64,000 nt of DNA from Kitasatospora terrestris (GTDB lineage Bacteria > Actinomycetota > Actinomycetes > Streptomycetales > Streptomycetaceae), in assembly GCF_039542905.1 (NCBI RefSeq), contig NZ_BAABIS010000001.1, forward strand, positions 7,130,001 through 7,194,000, read 5' to 3'. Shown here piece by piece: positions 52,280 through 61,734 of the stretch (positions are counted from its first letter, which is position 1; every line of letters begins with the position of its first letter). The notes beneath the pieces are model-generated. The model was not told the origin of the DNA. It worked only from the letters and a program-made list of their open reading frames with translations, and made no database searches. The position numbers were made by a program, and so were the translations under genes.

Positions 52280-53836
52280 TCAGCAAGTGCTGTTGCTCTG
52301 GGTCAGCAGGCCCATCCGGTAAGGGAGTTCGATGTACGGAGTCTGCCAGGGGGTGGCGGGGTCGAGGCCCTGGTAGACGTACTGGAGCTTGCACGGGCTG
52401 ATGGTGAGGCTCTGGTCGTTGCTCGCCCGGACCATCTCGCCGTGGCTGAAGTCCTGGGTCCAGGCGGTGCCGTTGAAGGTGACGTTGTTGCGTCCGGCGA
52501 AGGGCTCGTTCTCCGTGGCGGCCAGCGGGGTCCAGGTCCCGGTGAGGCTGCTGGAGGTCCAGGACCGGAAGTAGCGGCGGCCGGTCGAGCCGATGGCCTC
52601 GACGATCATCAGGTACTGGTCCTTGCCCTGGACCTTGTAGACGTTGGACGCCTCGAAGAGGTTGTTCTTGGTGTCCGACATGATGAGCTGGGTGTTGCCG
52701 AAGCCGTTCGGGAAGTTGGCCAGGGTGGTCTGCGCCCGGTACATGTGGCCGTTGTCGTCGGCGAAGAACAGGTGGCAGTTGGCGGTGTCGCAGATCGTCC
52801 AGAAGTCGATCCAGGTGCCGTCGCCCTTGTTCTGCGTGACGACGGCCGGCTCGTTCGCGATGAAGGGCTTCGGCGCGGTCCACAGGGCCGGGTTGCTGGG
52901 GTCGGTGCTGGTCGAGTAGGACGGCGGGCCGGTCTGGTAGACCATGTACCAGAGGTTCTGCGGCGCGAAGTAGAAGACCTGGGGGGCGGCGCGGTAGCCG
53001 GTTCCGATCCCGGAAGCGTCCAGGTAGGTCGGGGTCGCGGAGGCGGCCTGGGACCAGTCGGAGAAGGTGAACTGCTCGAGGTTCCAGCCGGCGGTCTTGC
53101 TGGCGGTGGTCGCGTACACGATCCACTTGTTGTTGTGCCGGATGACGGAGAAGTCCTTGATGGCCGCGATGTCGTTGTGGGCGGTGTCGGGCTTCGGGCC
53201 GGCCAGCACTCCGCTGGAGGTCCAGCGGAAGGTGGACGGCAGCGAGCCGGTGCCGCCCGAGCCGGCGTCGGCGACCGGGACGAGCTGCCACTGCTGGTTG
53301 CTGCCGCCCCAGTCGGCGTACTGGACGACCTTGCCGCCGTCCGCGGCGGAGGCGCCCTGGACCTCGACGGCCTTGCCGCTGTGCCGGTTGAGGAGGCGGA
53401 CGTAGCCGCCGGCCGAGTCGGCGAGGCTGAACTGCTGGTTGGTGCCGTTCAGGTCGCTCCACTGGACGATGGCGGCGCCGTCGCTGGTGGAGAGGTTGTA
53501 GTCGTCCAGGACCTTGCCGGAGTTGCGGTTCTGCAACCGGTAGTAGCCGTTGCCCGAGTCCAGGAAGCGCCACTGCTGCGCCTGGTTGTCGGAACGGGCC
53601 CACTGGACGACGGGCGAACCGTCGGCGGTGGCGAAGTTGTAGTCGTCCAACGCCTTGCCGCTGTTGCGATTGACCAGCACGTACCACTTGGCCGTGTCGA
53701 CCGAGGCCGCCGAGGCGCTGCCGGTGTCGACCGCGACCAGGAAGCCGGCCAGGAAGACCACCGACAGAACTGCTGCCAGCTGCGACCGCCAGCCTCGCCG
53801 ATGCGAGGCCCTGTGGACCTCACCGCGAGTCTTCAT
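52280..53836 (-). CDS. secreted lectin-domain GH62 alpha-L-arabinofuranosidase
   Basis: A 518-residue protein. ATG 53836 is seven bases after AGGAGG; the GTG at 53842 is too close. Signal peptide to about residue 42. An N-terminal lectin domain has three repeats (NRNSGKALDDYNFATADGSP and relatives, each with QxW/QxF). The GH62 domain (about 200-515) has SLPSTFRWTSSGVL, APQVFYFAPQNLWYMVYQTG and FSHGEMVRASNDQSLTI. It is clearly different from the two GH62 domains in the inverted repeat and may prefer other arabinoxylan branches. Operator at 53969-53982. Confidence 0.92.
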   Translation of the reverse strand: MKTRGEVHRASHRRGWRSQLAAVLSVVFLAGFLVAVDTGSASAASVDTAKWYVLVNRNSGKALDDYNFATADGSPVVQWARSDNQAQQWRFLDSGNGYYRLQNRNSGKVLDDYNLSTSDGAAIVQWSDLNGTNQQFSLADSAGGYVRLLNRHSGKAVEVQGASAADGGKVVQYADWGGSNQQWQLVPVADAGSGGTGSLPSTFRWTSSGVLAGPKPDTAHNDIAAIKDFSVIRHNNKWIVYATTASKTAGWNLEQFTFSDWSQAASATPTYLDASGIGTGYRAAPQVFYFAPQNLWYMVYQTGPPSYSTSTDPSNPALWTAPKPFIANEPAVVTQNKGDGTWIDFWTICDTANCHLFFADDNGHMYRAQTTLANFPNGFGNTQLIMSDTKNNLFEASNVYKVQGKDQYLMIVEAIGSTGRRYFRSWTSSSLTGTWTPLAATENEPFAGRNNVTFNGTAWTQDFSHGEMVRASNDQSLTISPCKLQYVYQGLDPATPWQTPYIELPYRMGLLTQSNSTC

Positions 53837-53968
53837 GTGCACCCTCCTGTGGGGGGGTTCGGGGCAGGGCCCGACCGCCGGTGTACGGGATCCGGAGCGG
53901 ATCGGGGTACGAGGCGCCCGTTCGACGGGGGCGGGGCAGGCCCTGGGGTGGGGGAGACGGACGGATCC

Positions 53969-53982
53969 TGTTAGCGCTCACA
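53969..53982 (-). promoter_or_regulatory. LacI-type operator before the lectin-GH62 gene
   Basis: TGTTAGCGCTCACA, one base from the perfect palindrome, starting 133 bases upstream of the start codon. Confidence 0.7.
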
Positions 53983-54249
53983 ACAAAGCCTCGGAGCCGA
54001 CCCGTGGCACGGAGAAAAGCACCGGGGGAGCCGGGGTGTCAAGGCGTTCCGGGTAAACCTGATCACGATGCGCGGACGGCCCGGTGGCCGAGTCGCCGGG
54101 GTCGGGGCGGGCGGTGGCCGCGCAGGTGCGACCCGCGGACCCGGTCCGCGGCTCCGGCCGGCCAAGTGGCCTGCGGCCTTTGCCCCTTGTGCCTGCCGTA
54201 GAGGGTCAAGATTGGATAACGGCGCGACGCGGGGGTTGTCCGCACTGAT

Positions 54250-54263
54250 TGTGAGCGCTAACA
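54250..54263 (+). promoter_or_regulatory. LacI-type operator before the arabinose transport/catabolic operon
   Basis: TGTGAGCGCTAACA, one base from the perfect palindrome, 161 bases before the binding-protein start. Confidence 0.7.
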
Positions 54264-54423
54264 ATCTCCATCAAGCGAAACGGCGTCGCCACACCGCGTT
54301 CACACGGACGAGATGGTGCGCCCCCACCGGTCGCGCCCCGCCCCTGGTCGTCTCGCCCATTCCCGTGAACGCCGGCCGGCCGTGCCGTCCGTGCGATCGA
54401 CGATCCCGAGAGGAAGTCCCACC

Positions 54424-55407
54424 ATGTCCAAGAGAGCTGCGGCGGCCCTGGTCGCCGGTGCGATGGTCACCGTTCTCGCTGCGTGTGGTTCCGGCGGTGG
54501 CGGGAACTCGGCCGACAAGGGCTCCGGCCACAAGCTCGTCGTGGGCTTCTCGCAGGTCGGCGCCGAGAGCGGCTGGCGCACCGCGAACACCAAGTCGGTG
54601 CAGGAGTCCGCGAAGAAGGCGGGCATCGAGCTGAAGTTCTCCGACGCGCAGCAGAAGCAGGAGAACCAGATCAAGGCGATCCGCTCGTTCATCCAGCAGA
54701 AGGTGGACGTGATCGCCTTCTCGCCGGTGGTGGAGTCGGGTTGGGACACCGTGCTGAAGGAGGCGAAGGACGCCAAGATCCCGGTGATCCTGACCGACCG
54801 GGCGGTGGACTCCAAGGACGAGTCGCTCTACGTGTCCTTCCTGGGCTCGGACTTCGTCGAGGAGGGCAAGAAGGCGGGCGACTGGCTGGTGAAGGAGTAC
54901 CAGGGCAAGTCCGGCGACGTGAACATCGTCGAGCTGCAGGGCACCACCGGTTCGGCGCCGGCCAACGACCGCAAGGCCGGGTTCGGCGACGTGATCAAGG
55001 CGGACGCGAAGTTCAAGGTGGTCGCCTCGCAGACCGGTGACTTCACCCGCGCCAAGGGCAAGGAGGTCATGCAGGCCTTCCTGAAGGCGCAGCCGAAGAT
55101 CGACGTGCTGTACGCGCACAACGACGACATGGCGCTGGGTGCGATCCAGGCGATCGAGGAGGCCGGCAAGAAGCCCGGTACCGACATCAAGATCGTGTCG
55201 GTGGACGGCGTGAAGGACGCGTTCACGGCGATGAGCCAGGGCAAGATCAACTATGACGTGGAGTGCAACCCGCTCCTGGGCGACCAGTTGATGGACCTGG
55301 TGAAGAAGGTCAAGGCCGGCGAGCAGGTGCCGCGCCGGATCAAGACCGAGGAGGGCACGTTCACGCCCGAGCAGGCCACGGCCGCGCTGCCGTCCCGCCA
55401 GTACTGA
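54424..55407 (+). CDS. sugar ABC transporter binding lipoprotein (YtfQ-like)
   Basis: A 327-residue protein; ATG at 54424 after AGAGGAAG. Lipobox LAAC with Cys21. The mature part is a ribose/galactofuranose-type periplasmic binding fold: KLVVGFSQVGAESGWRTANT, DVIAFSPVVESGWDTVLKEA, ILTDRAV, and VLYAHNDDMALGAIQAIEEA. YtfQ binds furanose sugars, and with araBDA downstream L-arabinofuranose is the likely ligand. It is the first gene of the operon. Confidence 0.92.
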   Translation: MSKRAAAALVAGAMVTVLAACGSGGGGNSADKGSGHKLVVGFSQVGAESGWRTANTKSVQESAKKAGIELKFSDAQQKQENQIKAIRSFIQQKVDVIAFSPVVESGWDTVLKEAKDAKIPVILTDRAVDSKDESLYVSFLGSDFVEEGKKAGDWLVKEYQGKSGDVNIVELQGTTGSAPANDRKAGFGDVIKADAKFKVVASQTGDFTRAKGKEVMQAFLKAQPKIDVLYAHNDDMALGAIQAIEEAGKKPGTDIKIVSVDGVKDAFTAMSQGKINYDVECNPLLGDQLMDLVKKVKAGEQVPRRIKTEEGTFTPEQATAALPSRQY

Positions 55408-55415
55408 CCGGGCCC

Positions 55416-55457
55416 GCCCGTCCGGGGAGCGGTCGGCGGACCGCTCCCCGGACGGGC
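55416..55457 (+). promoter_or_regulatory. intra-operon hairpin between binding-protein and ATPase genes
   Basis: A perfect 19-bp stem (55416-55434 with 55439-55457) and four-base loop, ending 30 bases before the ATPase start. It probably stabilises or partly terminates the transcript, giving excess binding protein. Confidence 0.75.
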
Positions 55458-55487
55458 CCGGGTTCGCACGAGGAGAGGAGAACCGGG

Positions 55488-57011
55488 GTGCATCGGCAAC
55501 CGGTCCTGGAAGTGCGGGGGATCCGCAAGGAGTTCCCCGGGGTGGTGGCGCTGGACGGAGTCGATTTCCGGCTCTTCCCCGGCGAGGTGCACGCCCTGAT
55601 GGGGGAGAACGGCGCCGGCAAGTCCACGCTGATCAAGGTGCTGACCGGCGTCCACCCGGCGGACGGTGGCGAGGTGCTGCTGGCCGGGCGGCGGGTGCGG
55701 ATCGCCGGTCCGCTGCAGGCCCAGCAGGCGGGCATCAGCACCGTCTACCAGGAGGTGAACCTCTGCCCGAACCTGTCGGTCGCGGAGAACATCTTCATCG
55801 GCCGCGAGCCGCGCCGCCTCGGAATGATCGACTGGGCCGAAATGCGGCGCCGGGCAGCCGAGTTGGTCCGCACGCTGGAGCTGGACATCGACGTCAGTGC
55901 GCCGCTGGACAGCCACTCCATCGCCGTCCAGCAGCTGGTCGCCATCGTCCGCGCGGTGGCCGTCTCGGCGAAGGTGCTGATCCTGGACGAGCCGACGTCC
56001 AGCCTGGACCGCGACGAGGTCCTCCAACTCTTCACCGTGATGCGGAGGTTGCGCGACCAGGGGGTCGCCATCCTGTTCGTGTCGCACTTCCTCGACCAGA
56101 TCTACGAGATCTGCGACAGGATGACCGTGCTGCGGGGCGGACGGCACGAGGGCGAGTACCTGACCAGCGAGTTGAACCAGGTCGAGCTGGTCTCCCGGAT
56201 GATCGGCGCGGAACTCGCCGGGCTCGACCAACTCGCCGGCGGCAAGCGCCGCGAGCGTGCCGTGCCGACCACCGACCGGGCCTTCGTGCAGGCCGAGGGC
56301 CTGGCCAGGCGCGGTGCCGTCGAACCGTACGATCTCGTCGTCCGGCCCGGCGAGGTGGTGGGCCTGGCGGGCCTGCTGGGGTCCGGCCGGACCGAGGCGG
56401 CCCGGCTGCTGTTCGGCGCCGACCACAAGGACCGGGGCACCGTGCGGATCAACGGCACCGAGACCGAGCTGCGCAGCCCGCGCGACGCGATCGCGCACGG
56501 CATCGCCTTCTGCTCGGAGAACCGCAAGACCGAGGGCCTGGTCGGCGAGTTGACCGTCCGGGAGAACATCGTGCTGGCCCTCCAGGCGGCCCGCGGCTGG
56601 GCCCGGCCGCTGTCGCGCACCGCGCAGGACGAGCTGGCACTGCGCTGGATCCGCGCCCTGGACATCCGCCCGGGCAATCCGGAGGCACTGGTCCGCAACC
56701 TCAGCGGCGGCAACCAGCAGAAGGTCCTGCTGGCCCGCTGGCTGATCACCGACCCCAAGCTGTTGATCCTCGACGAGCCCACCCGCGGCATCGACATCGG
56801 CGCCAAGGCCGAGATCCAGAAGCTGGTCGCGGACCTCGCCGAGAAGGGCATGGCCGTGCTGTTCATCTCCGCCGAACTGGACGAGGTGCTGCGGCTGAGC
56901 CACCGGGTCGGGGTGCTGCGCGACCGCCGGATGGTCGCCCAGTTGCGCAACGACGGCGCTCTCACCCCGGAGCGCGTCATGGCCACCATCGCGAGCGGAG
57001 CGGAACAGTGA
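55488..57011 (+). CDS. sugar ABC transporter ATPase with two ABC domains (YtfR-like)
   Basis: A 507-residue protein; GTG at 55488 after AGGAGAGGAGAA. Domain 1 (about 1-240) has Walker A GENGAGKST and LILDEPTSSLD with SHFLDQIYEI; domain 2 (about 255-505) has a degenerate Walker A (GLLGSGRTE), signature LSGGNQQK and LLILDEPTRGID. This is the RbsA/AraG/YtfR plan. It energises the two permeases that follow. Its stop overlaps the next start (GTGA). Confidence 0.94.
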   Translation: MHRQPVLEVRGIRKEFPGVVALDGVDFRLFPGEVHALMGENGAGKSTLIKVLTGVHPADGGEVLLAGRRVRIAGPLQAQQAGISTVYQEVNLCPNLSVAENIFIGREPRRLGMIDWAEMRRRAAELVRTLELDIDVSAPLDSHSIAVQQLVAIVRAVAVSAKVLILDEPTSSLDRDEVLQLFTVMRRLRDQGVAILFVSHFLDQIYEICDRMTVLRGGRHEGEYLTSELNQVELVSRMIGAELAGLDQLAGGKRRERAVPTTDRAFVQAEGLARRGAVEPYDLVVRPGEVVGLAGLLGSGRTEAARLLFGADHKDRGTVRINGTETELRSPRDAIAHGIAFCSENRKTEGLVGELTVRENIVLALQAARGWARPLSRTAQDELALRWIRALDIRPGNPEALVRNLSGGNQQKVLLARWLITDPKLLILDEPTRGIDIGAKAEIQKLVADLAEKGMAVLFISAELDEVLRLSHRVGVLRDRRMVAQLRNDGALTPERVMATIASGAEQ

Positions 57012-58108
57012 GCACCACGACCACTCGAGGGGTCGGGGCAGTGGTCCGGCACCGGCTGTTCTGGCCGGCCGCGGTGCTGGCCGTCCTGCTGCTGGCCAAC
57101 CTCGCCTTCACGCCGGACTTCTTCGCCGTCCACCTCAAGGACGGCCACCTCTACGGCTCGCTGATCGACATCCTGCACTTCGGCGCGCCGCTCATCCTGG
57201 TGTCGCTCGGCATGACCCTGGTGATCGCCACCGGCGGCATCGACCTGTCGGTCGGCTCCACCGTCGCGATCGCCGGTGCGCTGGCGTGCCTGCACATCAG
57301 TGAGTCCTCGGATCCCGGCAGCCTCGGCACGGTCCTCGCCGCCGTCGGCATCGCGCTGGGAACGGCGCTCGTGCTGGGTCTGGCCAACGGCGTCCTGGTG
57401 GCGAAGGTCGGGGTGCAGCCGATCATCGCGACCCTGATCCTGATGGTCGCCGGCCGCGGGGTCGCCCAACTCGTCACCGACGGGCAGATCATCACCGTCA
57501 CCAGCGAGCCGTACAAGCTGATCGGCGGCGGCTACTGGCTGGCCATGCCGTTCGCGATCCTGCTCAGCGGCCTGGTCGCGGTGCTCACCGCGCTGCTGAC
57601 CCGTTCCACCGCGCTCGGCCTGCTGCTGGAGTCGGTCGGCGGCAACCCGGTGGCCAGCCGGCTGGTCGGTATCCGGGCGATGCGCCTGATCGGGCTGGTG
57701 TACGTGTTCAGCGCGCTGTGCGCGGCCCTCGCCGGACTGATGGTGTCCTCCAACGTCTCGGCGGCCGACGGCAACAACGCCGGCCTGTGGATCGAGCTGG
57801 ACGCCATCCTCGCGGTGGTGGTCGGCGGGACCTCGCTGACCGGCGGCCGGTTCTCGATCGGCGGCACCGTGCTTGGTGCGCTGATCATCCAGACGCTCTC
57901 CACCACCGTCTACACCGTCGGCATCCCGCCGGAGACCACCCTGGTCTTCAAGGCCTTCGTGGTGATCACGGTCTGCCTGATCCAGTCGCCCAACTTCCGC
58001 GCCAAGCTGGCCCGCCGCCGCGGCGGCGCGGGACGGGGCGCCGCCCCCCGGCAGCGGTCCACGGCCGGCGCGACCACCGCCACGACCAACCGGGAGGTCG
58101 GCGCATGA
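57008..58108 (+). CDS. sugar ABC transporter permease (YtfT-like)
   Basis: A 366-residue membrane protein; GTG at 57008 overlaps the ATPase stop by four bases. About eight to ten helices with the BPD-transp-2 motif ATGGIDLSVGS and VVGGTSLTGGRFSIGGTVLGALI. A basic Gly/Arg/Ala-rich cytoplasmic tail of about 35 residues is unusual. It forms a heterodimer with the following permease. Confidence 0.93.
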   Translation: MSTTTTRGVGAVVRHRLFWPAAVLAVLLLANLAFTPDFFAVHLKDGHLYGSLIDILHFGAPLILVSLGMTLVIATGGIDLSVGSTVAIAGALACLHISESSDPGSLGTVLAAVGIALGTALVLGLANGVLVAKVGVQPIIATLILMVAGRGVAQLVTDGQIITVTSEPYKLIGGGYWLAMPFAILLSGLVAVLTALLTRSTALGLLLESVGGNPVASRLVGIRAMRLIGLVYVFSALCAALAGLMVSSNVSAADGNNAGLWIELDAILAVVVGGTSLTGGRFSIGGTVLGALIIQTLSTTVYTVGIPPETTLVFKAFVVITVCLIQSPNFRAKLARRRGGAGRGAAPRQRSTAGATTATTNREVGA

Positions 58109-59076
58109 ACGCCAACACCCTGCTGACCAGGATGCGCGGACAGGTCCCGCTGCTGGTCACCTCCGTCCTGCTGGTGTCGATGTTCACCGTCGGCTCGGTC
58201 CAGTACGACGGCTTCTTCTCCGGGCAGGTCCTGCTCAACCTCCTGATCGACAACGCCTTCCTGCTCGTCGTCGCGGTCGGCATGACCTTCGTGGTGCTGA
58301 CCGGAGGCATCGACCTGTCCGTCGGCGCCGTCGTCGCCCTGTCCACCATGGTCTCCGCCTGGCTGGTCGAACGGCACGGCTGGCCGCCGCTGCTGGTCAT
58401 CCCCCTGGTCCTGCTGATGGGCACGGCGGGCGGATGGGTGATGGGGTGGGTGATCCACACCTTCGAGATCCAGCCGTTCATCGTCACGCTGGCGGGCATG
58501 TTCCTGGCCCGCGGCCTCTGCTACACCATCAGCATCGAGTCGATCTCGATCACCGACCCGTCGTACACGGCGATGGCGCAGACCCGGATCCCGCTCGGCG
58601 ACCTGTTCGTCTCGCCGAGCGTGGTGATCGCCCTGCTGGTGATCGCGGCCGGATTCGTGGTGCTCCACCACACCCGGCTCGGACGGAACGTGTACGCGAT
58701 CGGCGGCAGCGAGCAGTCCGCCCTGCTGATGGGACTGCCCGTCGGGCGGACCAAGACCACCGTGTACGCGATCAGCGGCTTCTGCTCGGCGCTCGGCGGC
58801 GTCCTGCTGACCTTCTACATGCTCTCCGGGTACGGGCTGCACGCGGTCGGACTCGAACTCGACGCGATCGCCGCGGTGGTGATCGGCGGCACCCTGCTCA
58901 CCGGCGGCTCCGGCTACCTGCTCGGCACCGTCCTCGGCGTCCTGGTCCTGGGCCTCATCCAGACCGTCATCAGTTTCCAGGGCACCCTCAGCTCGTGGTG
59001 GACCCGGATCGTGATCGGCTGCCTGCTGTTCGTCTTCATCGTCCTGCAGCGCGTCATCACCACCCGGCGCAGGTAA
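58105..59076 (+). CDS. sugar ABC transporter permease (YjfF-like)
   Basis: A 323-residue membrane protein; ATG at 58105 overlaps the previous stop (ATGA), with GGGAGG upstream. Family motifs VLTGGIDLSVGAVVALS and IGGTLLTGGSGYLLGT. Two permease genes plus a double ATPase match the galactofuranose (YtfQRT-YjfF) transporter plan. Confidence 0.93.
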   Translation: MNANTLLTRMRGQVPLLVTSVLLVSMFTVGSVQYDGFFSGQVLLNLLIDNAFLLVVAVGMTFVVLTGGIDLSVGAVVALSTMVSAWLVERHGWPPLLVIPLVLLMGTAGGWVMGWVIHTFEIQPFIVTLAGMFLARGLCYTISIESISITDPSYTAMAQTRIPLGDLFVSPSVVIALLVIAAGFVVLHHTRLGRNVYAIGGSEQSALLMGLPVGRTKTTVYAISGFCSALGGVLLTFYMLSGYGLHAVGLELDAIAAVVIGGTLLTGGSGYLLGTVLGVLVLGLIQTVISFQGTLSSWWTRIVIGCLLFVFIVLQRVITTRRR

Positions 59077-59241
59077 CGACCGACCAGGTGCCACCGGCGC
59101 TCCTCCGCGTGCGCCCGACAGGCCATGTGCCAGTGCCGACAATCCTGTTGCGACTCCGCCGGGCCAACCGTCTCCGCTTCGTCGGACGGCCCGAGCGGTC
59201 CCTGTTCCGTCCCTCTTGAGGGTGAGGTCGGCGGAACATTT

Positions 59242-59286
59242 GCCGGCCGCCGGCCCCGCAGTGCTGCGGGACCGCCGGCGGCCGGC
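59242..59286 (+). terminator. hairpin between transport and araB genes
   Basis: GCCGGCCGCCGG (59242-59253) pairs with 59275-59286, and CCCGCAG pairs with CTGCGGG inside. It lies 51 bases before the araB start and may partly separate expression of transport and catabolic genes. Confidence 0.6.
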
Positions 59287-59337
59287 GCCCATTCAGCTGC
59301 CATGCAGCTTCCGTTTCGATGCACCGAGGAAGAGACA

Positions 59338-61041
59338 GTGACCGTGACCTTCTCCCGAGACCAGGCGAGTGGACCGGAGAGCTATGTGGTCGGTATCGAC
59401 TTCGGGACTCTGTCGGGCCGTGCGGTGGTGGTGCGGGTCCGTGACGGCGAGGAGTTGGGTACCGCCGTGCATCCGTATGCCCATGCGGTGATCGAGGAGC
59501 GGTTGCCCGGTTCGGGTTTGCGGCTGCCTCCGGATTGGGCGTTGCAGCATTTCGAGGATTGGCGTGAGGTGTTGCGCGAGGCCGTTCCGGCGGCGGTGGC
59601 GGCGGCGGGTGTCGATCCTTCTGCGGTGGTCGGTATCGCGACGGATTTCACGGCGTGCACGGTGTTGCCGGTGCTGGCGGACGGCACGCCGCTTGCCGAG
59701 CTTGCGCAGTGGGCGGGTCGTCCGCATGCCTGGCCGAAGTTGTGGAAGCACCATGCGGCGCAGGGGCAGGCGGACCGGATCAATGCGCTGGCCCGTGCGC
59801 GGGGTGAGAAGTGGATCCACCGTTACGGCGGGAGGATCTCCGCGGAGTGGCAGTACGCCAAGGCGTTGCAGGTGCTGGAGGAGGACCCGGCGGTCTATGC
59901 GGCGTGCGAGCGGTGGATCGAGGCGGCGGACTGGATCGTGTGGCAGCTCACCGGTGCCGAGTCCCGCAATGCCTGCACGGCCGGGTACAAGGGGATCCAT
60001 CAGGACGGCTCCTATCCGAGTGAGGAGTACCTGGCGGCCCTGCACCCGGGTTTCGCGGACTTCGCCCGGACCCGGCTGGAGCACCCGCTCGCGCCGCTGG
60101 GCTCGCGGGTCGGGTCGCTGACCGCCCAGGCCGCGGCCTGGACGGGCCTGCCGGAGGGTATCGCGGTGGCCGCCGGGAACGTGGACGCGCACGTGGCGGC
60201 GCCGGCCGCGCAGGCGGTGGACAACGGCCGGCTGCTGGCCATCATGGGCACCTCCACCTGCCACGTGGTCAACGGCCCCGCGCCGGCGGAGGTCCCCGGC
60301 ATCTGCGGTGTGGTCGAGGGCGGCATCGTCGCCGGCGCCTGGGGTTACGAGGCCGGGCAGAGCGCGGTCGGCGACATCTTCGCCTGGTGGCTGCGCCAGG
60401 GCGTGCCCGCCGACTACCTGGCCGAGGCGCAGGCGCGCGGCGAGGACCTGCACCAGCTCCTGACCCGCAAGATCGCCGACCAGCCGGTCGGCGGCCACGG
60501 CCTGGTCGCCCTGGACTGGATGAACGGCAACCGCTCCACCCTGGTCGACCACCACCTGTCCGGCGTGATCGTGGGCCTGACCCTGGCCACCCGCCCCGAG
60601 GAGATCTACCGCGCCCTGCTGGAGGCCACCGCCTACGGCACCCGCGTGATCGTCGAAGCACTCGAGGCCGGCGGCGTGCCGGTCACCGAGTTCGTGGTCA
60701 CCGGCGGCCTGAAGAAGAACACCCTGCTCATGCAGATCTACGCGGACGTGCTGCGCCGCCCGGTCTCGCTCGCGCTCTCCGAGCAGGGCCCGGCGCTGGG
60801 CTCGGCGATCCACGCCGCGGTCGCGGCCGGCGCCCATCGGGACGTGCGGGCCGCCGCCGCGGCGATGGGCCGGGTCGAGCGCGCCGCCTACCGGCCCGAC
60901 ACCGCCCGCGCGGACGCCTACGACGCGCTGTTCGCCGAGTACCGGGCCCTGCACGACCACTTCGGCACCGGCCCCGACAAGCAGCTCCACCGCCTGCGCC
61001 GCATCCGCAACGCCGCCCTCACCCACGACAGCGAGGACTGA
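59338..61041 (+). CDS. araB: ribulokinase
   Basis: A 567-residue FGGY-family kinase; GTG at 59338 follows GAGGAAGAG (ATG 59302 is an alternative without a better site). N-terminal phosphate-binding VVGIDFGTLSGRAVVVRV; IATDFTACTVLPV; GTSTCHVV and VTGGLKKNTLLMQIYADVL in the C-terminal half. It phosphorylates L-ribulose to L-ribulose-5-phosphate. Codons up to about 60030 use many more T- and G-ending triplets than the rest of the gene, a mosaic pattern. araD follows seven bases after the stop. Confidence 0.95.
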   Translation: MTVTFSRDQASGPESYVVGIDFGTLSGRAVVVRVRDGEELGTAVHPYAHAVIEERLPGSGLRLPPDWALQHFEDWREVLREAVPAAVAAAGVDPSAVVGIATDFTACTVLPVLADGTPLAELAQWAGRPHAWPKLWKHHAAQGQADRINALARARGEKWIHRYGGRISAEWQYAKALQVLEEDPAVYAACERWIEAADWIVWQLTGAESRNACTAGYKGIHQDGSYPSEEYLAALHPGFADFARTRLEHPLAPLGSRVGSLTAQAAAWTGLPEGIAVAAGNVDAHVAAPAAQAVDNGRLLAIMGTSTCHVVNGPAPAEVPGICGVVEGGIVAGAWGYEAGQSAVGDIFAWWLRQGVPADYLAEAQARGEDLHQLLTRKIADQPVGGHGLVALDWMNGNRSTLVDHHLSGVIVGLTLATRPEEIYRALLEATAYGTRVIVEALEAGGVPVTEFVVTGGLKKNTLLMQIYADVLRRPVSLALSEQGPALGSAIHAAVAAGAHRDVRAAAAAMGRVERAAYRPDTARADAYDALFAEYRALHDHFGTGPDKQLHRLRRIRNAALTHDSED

Positions 61042-61048
61042 CACACCC

Positions 61049-61720
61049 ATGAGCGACACCATTGAACTGATCCGGCGTCAGGTGAGTGATCTGCATCAGG
61101 AGCTGGTCCGTTACGGGCTGGTGGTGTGGACGGCGGGGAACGTGTCCGCGCGGGTGCCGGGTGAGGACCTGATGGTCATCAAGCCCAGCGGGGTGTCCTA
61201 CGACGAGCTGACCCCGGCGAGCATGATCCTGTGCGATCTGGACGGCAATGTCGTGGAGGGCGAGCATTCGCCGTCCTCGGACACGGCCGCGCACGCCTAC
61301 GTGTATCGCGCGATGCCCGGGGTGGGGGGTGTGGTGCACACCCATTCCACGTATGCCAGTGCCTGGGCCGCCCGGGGCGAGGCGGTGCCGTGCGTGCTGA
61401 CCGCGATGGCGGACGAGTTCGGCGCGGAGATCCCCGTCGGCCCGTTCGCGTTGATCGGTGACGACTCGATCGGCCGGGGCATCGTGGACACCCTGACCGG
61501 TCACCGCTCGCCGGCGGTGCTGATGAAGAGCCACGGCGTGTTCACCATCGGAGCGGACGCGAAGGCCGCGGTGAAGGCCGCGGTGATGTGCGAGGACGTG
61601 GCCCGCACCGTGCACATCTGTCGTCAGCTGGGCGAGCCGGTGCCGATCGCGCAGGCCGACATCGACCACCTCAACCACCGCTACCAGCACGTCTACGGCC
61701 AGCAGCCCGCTGCCCGCTAA
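61049..61720 (+). CDS. araD: L-ribulose-5-phosphate 4-epimerase
   Basis: A 223-residue class II aldolase-family enzyme. WTAGNVSARVPGEDLMVIKP and SSDTAAHAYVYRAMPGVGGV are family motifs; zinc is bound by the two His of VVHTHSTYA and the His of MKSHGVFTIG. It converts L-ribulose-5-P to D-xylulose-5-P, entering the pentose phosphate pathway. It starts seven bases after araB without a clear ribosome binding site, so translation is probably coupled. Confidence 0.95.
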   Translation: MSDTIELIRRQVSDLHQELVRYGLVVWTAGNVSARVPGEDLMVIKPSGVSYDELTPASMILCDLDGNVVEGEHSPSSDTAAHAYVYRAMPGVGGVVHTHSTYASAWAARGEAVPCVLTAMADEFGAEIPVGPFALIGDDSIGRGIVDTLTGHRSPAVLMKSHGVFTIGADAKAAVKAAVMCEDVARTVHICRQLGEPVPIAQADIDHLNHRYQHVYGQQPAAR

Positions 61721-61734
61721 GGAGCCGAACCCCG

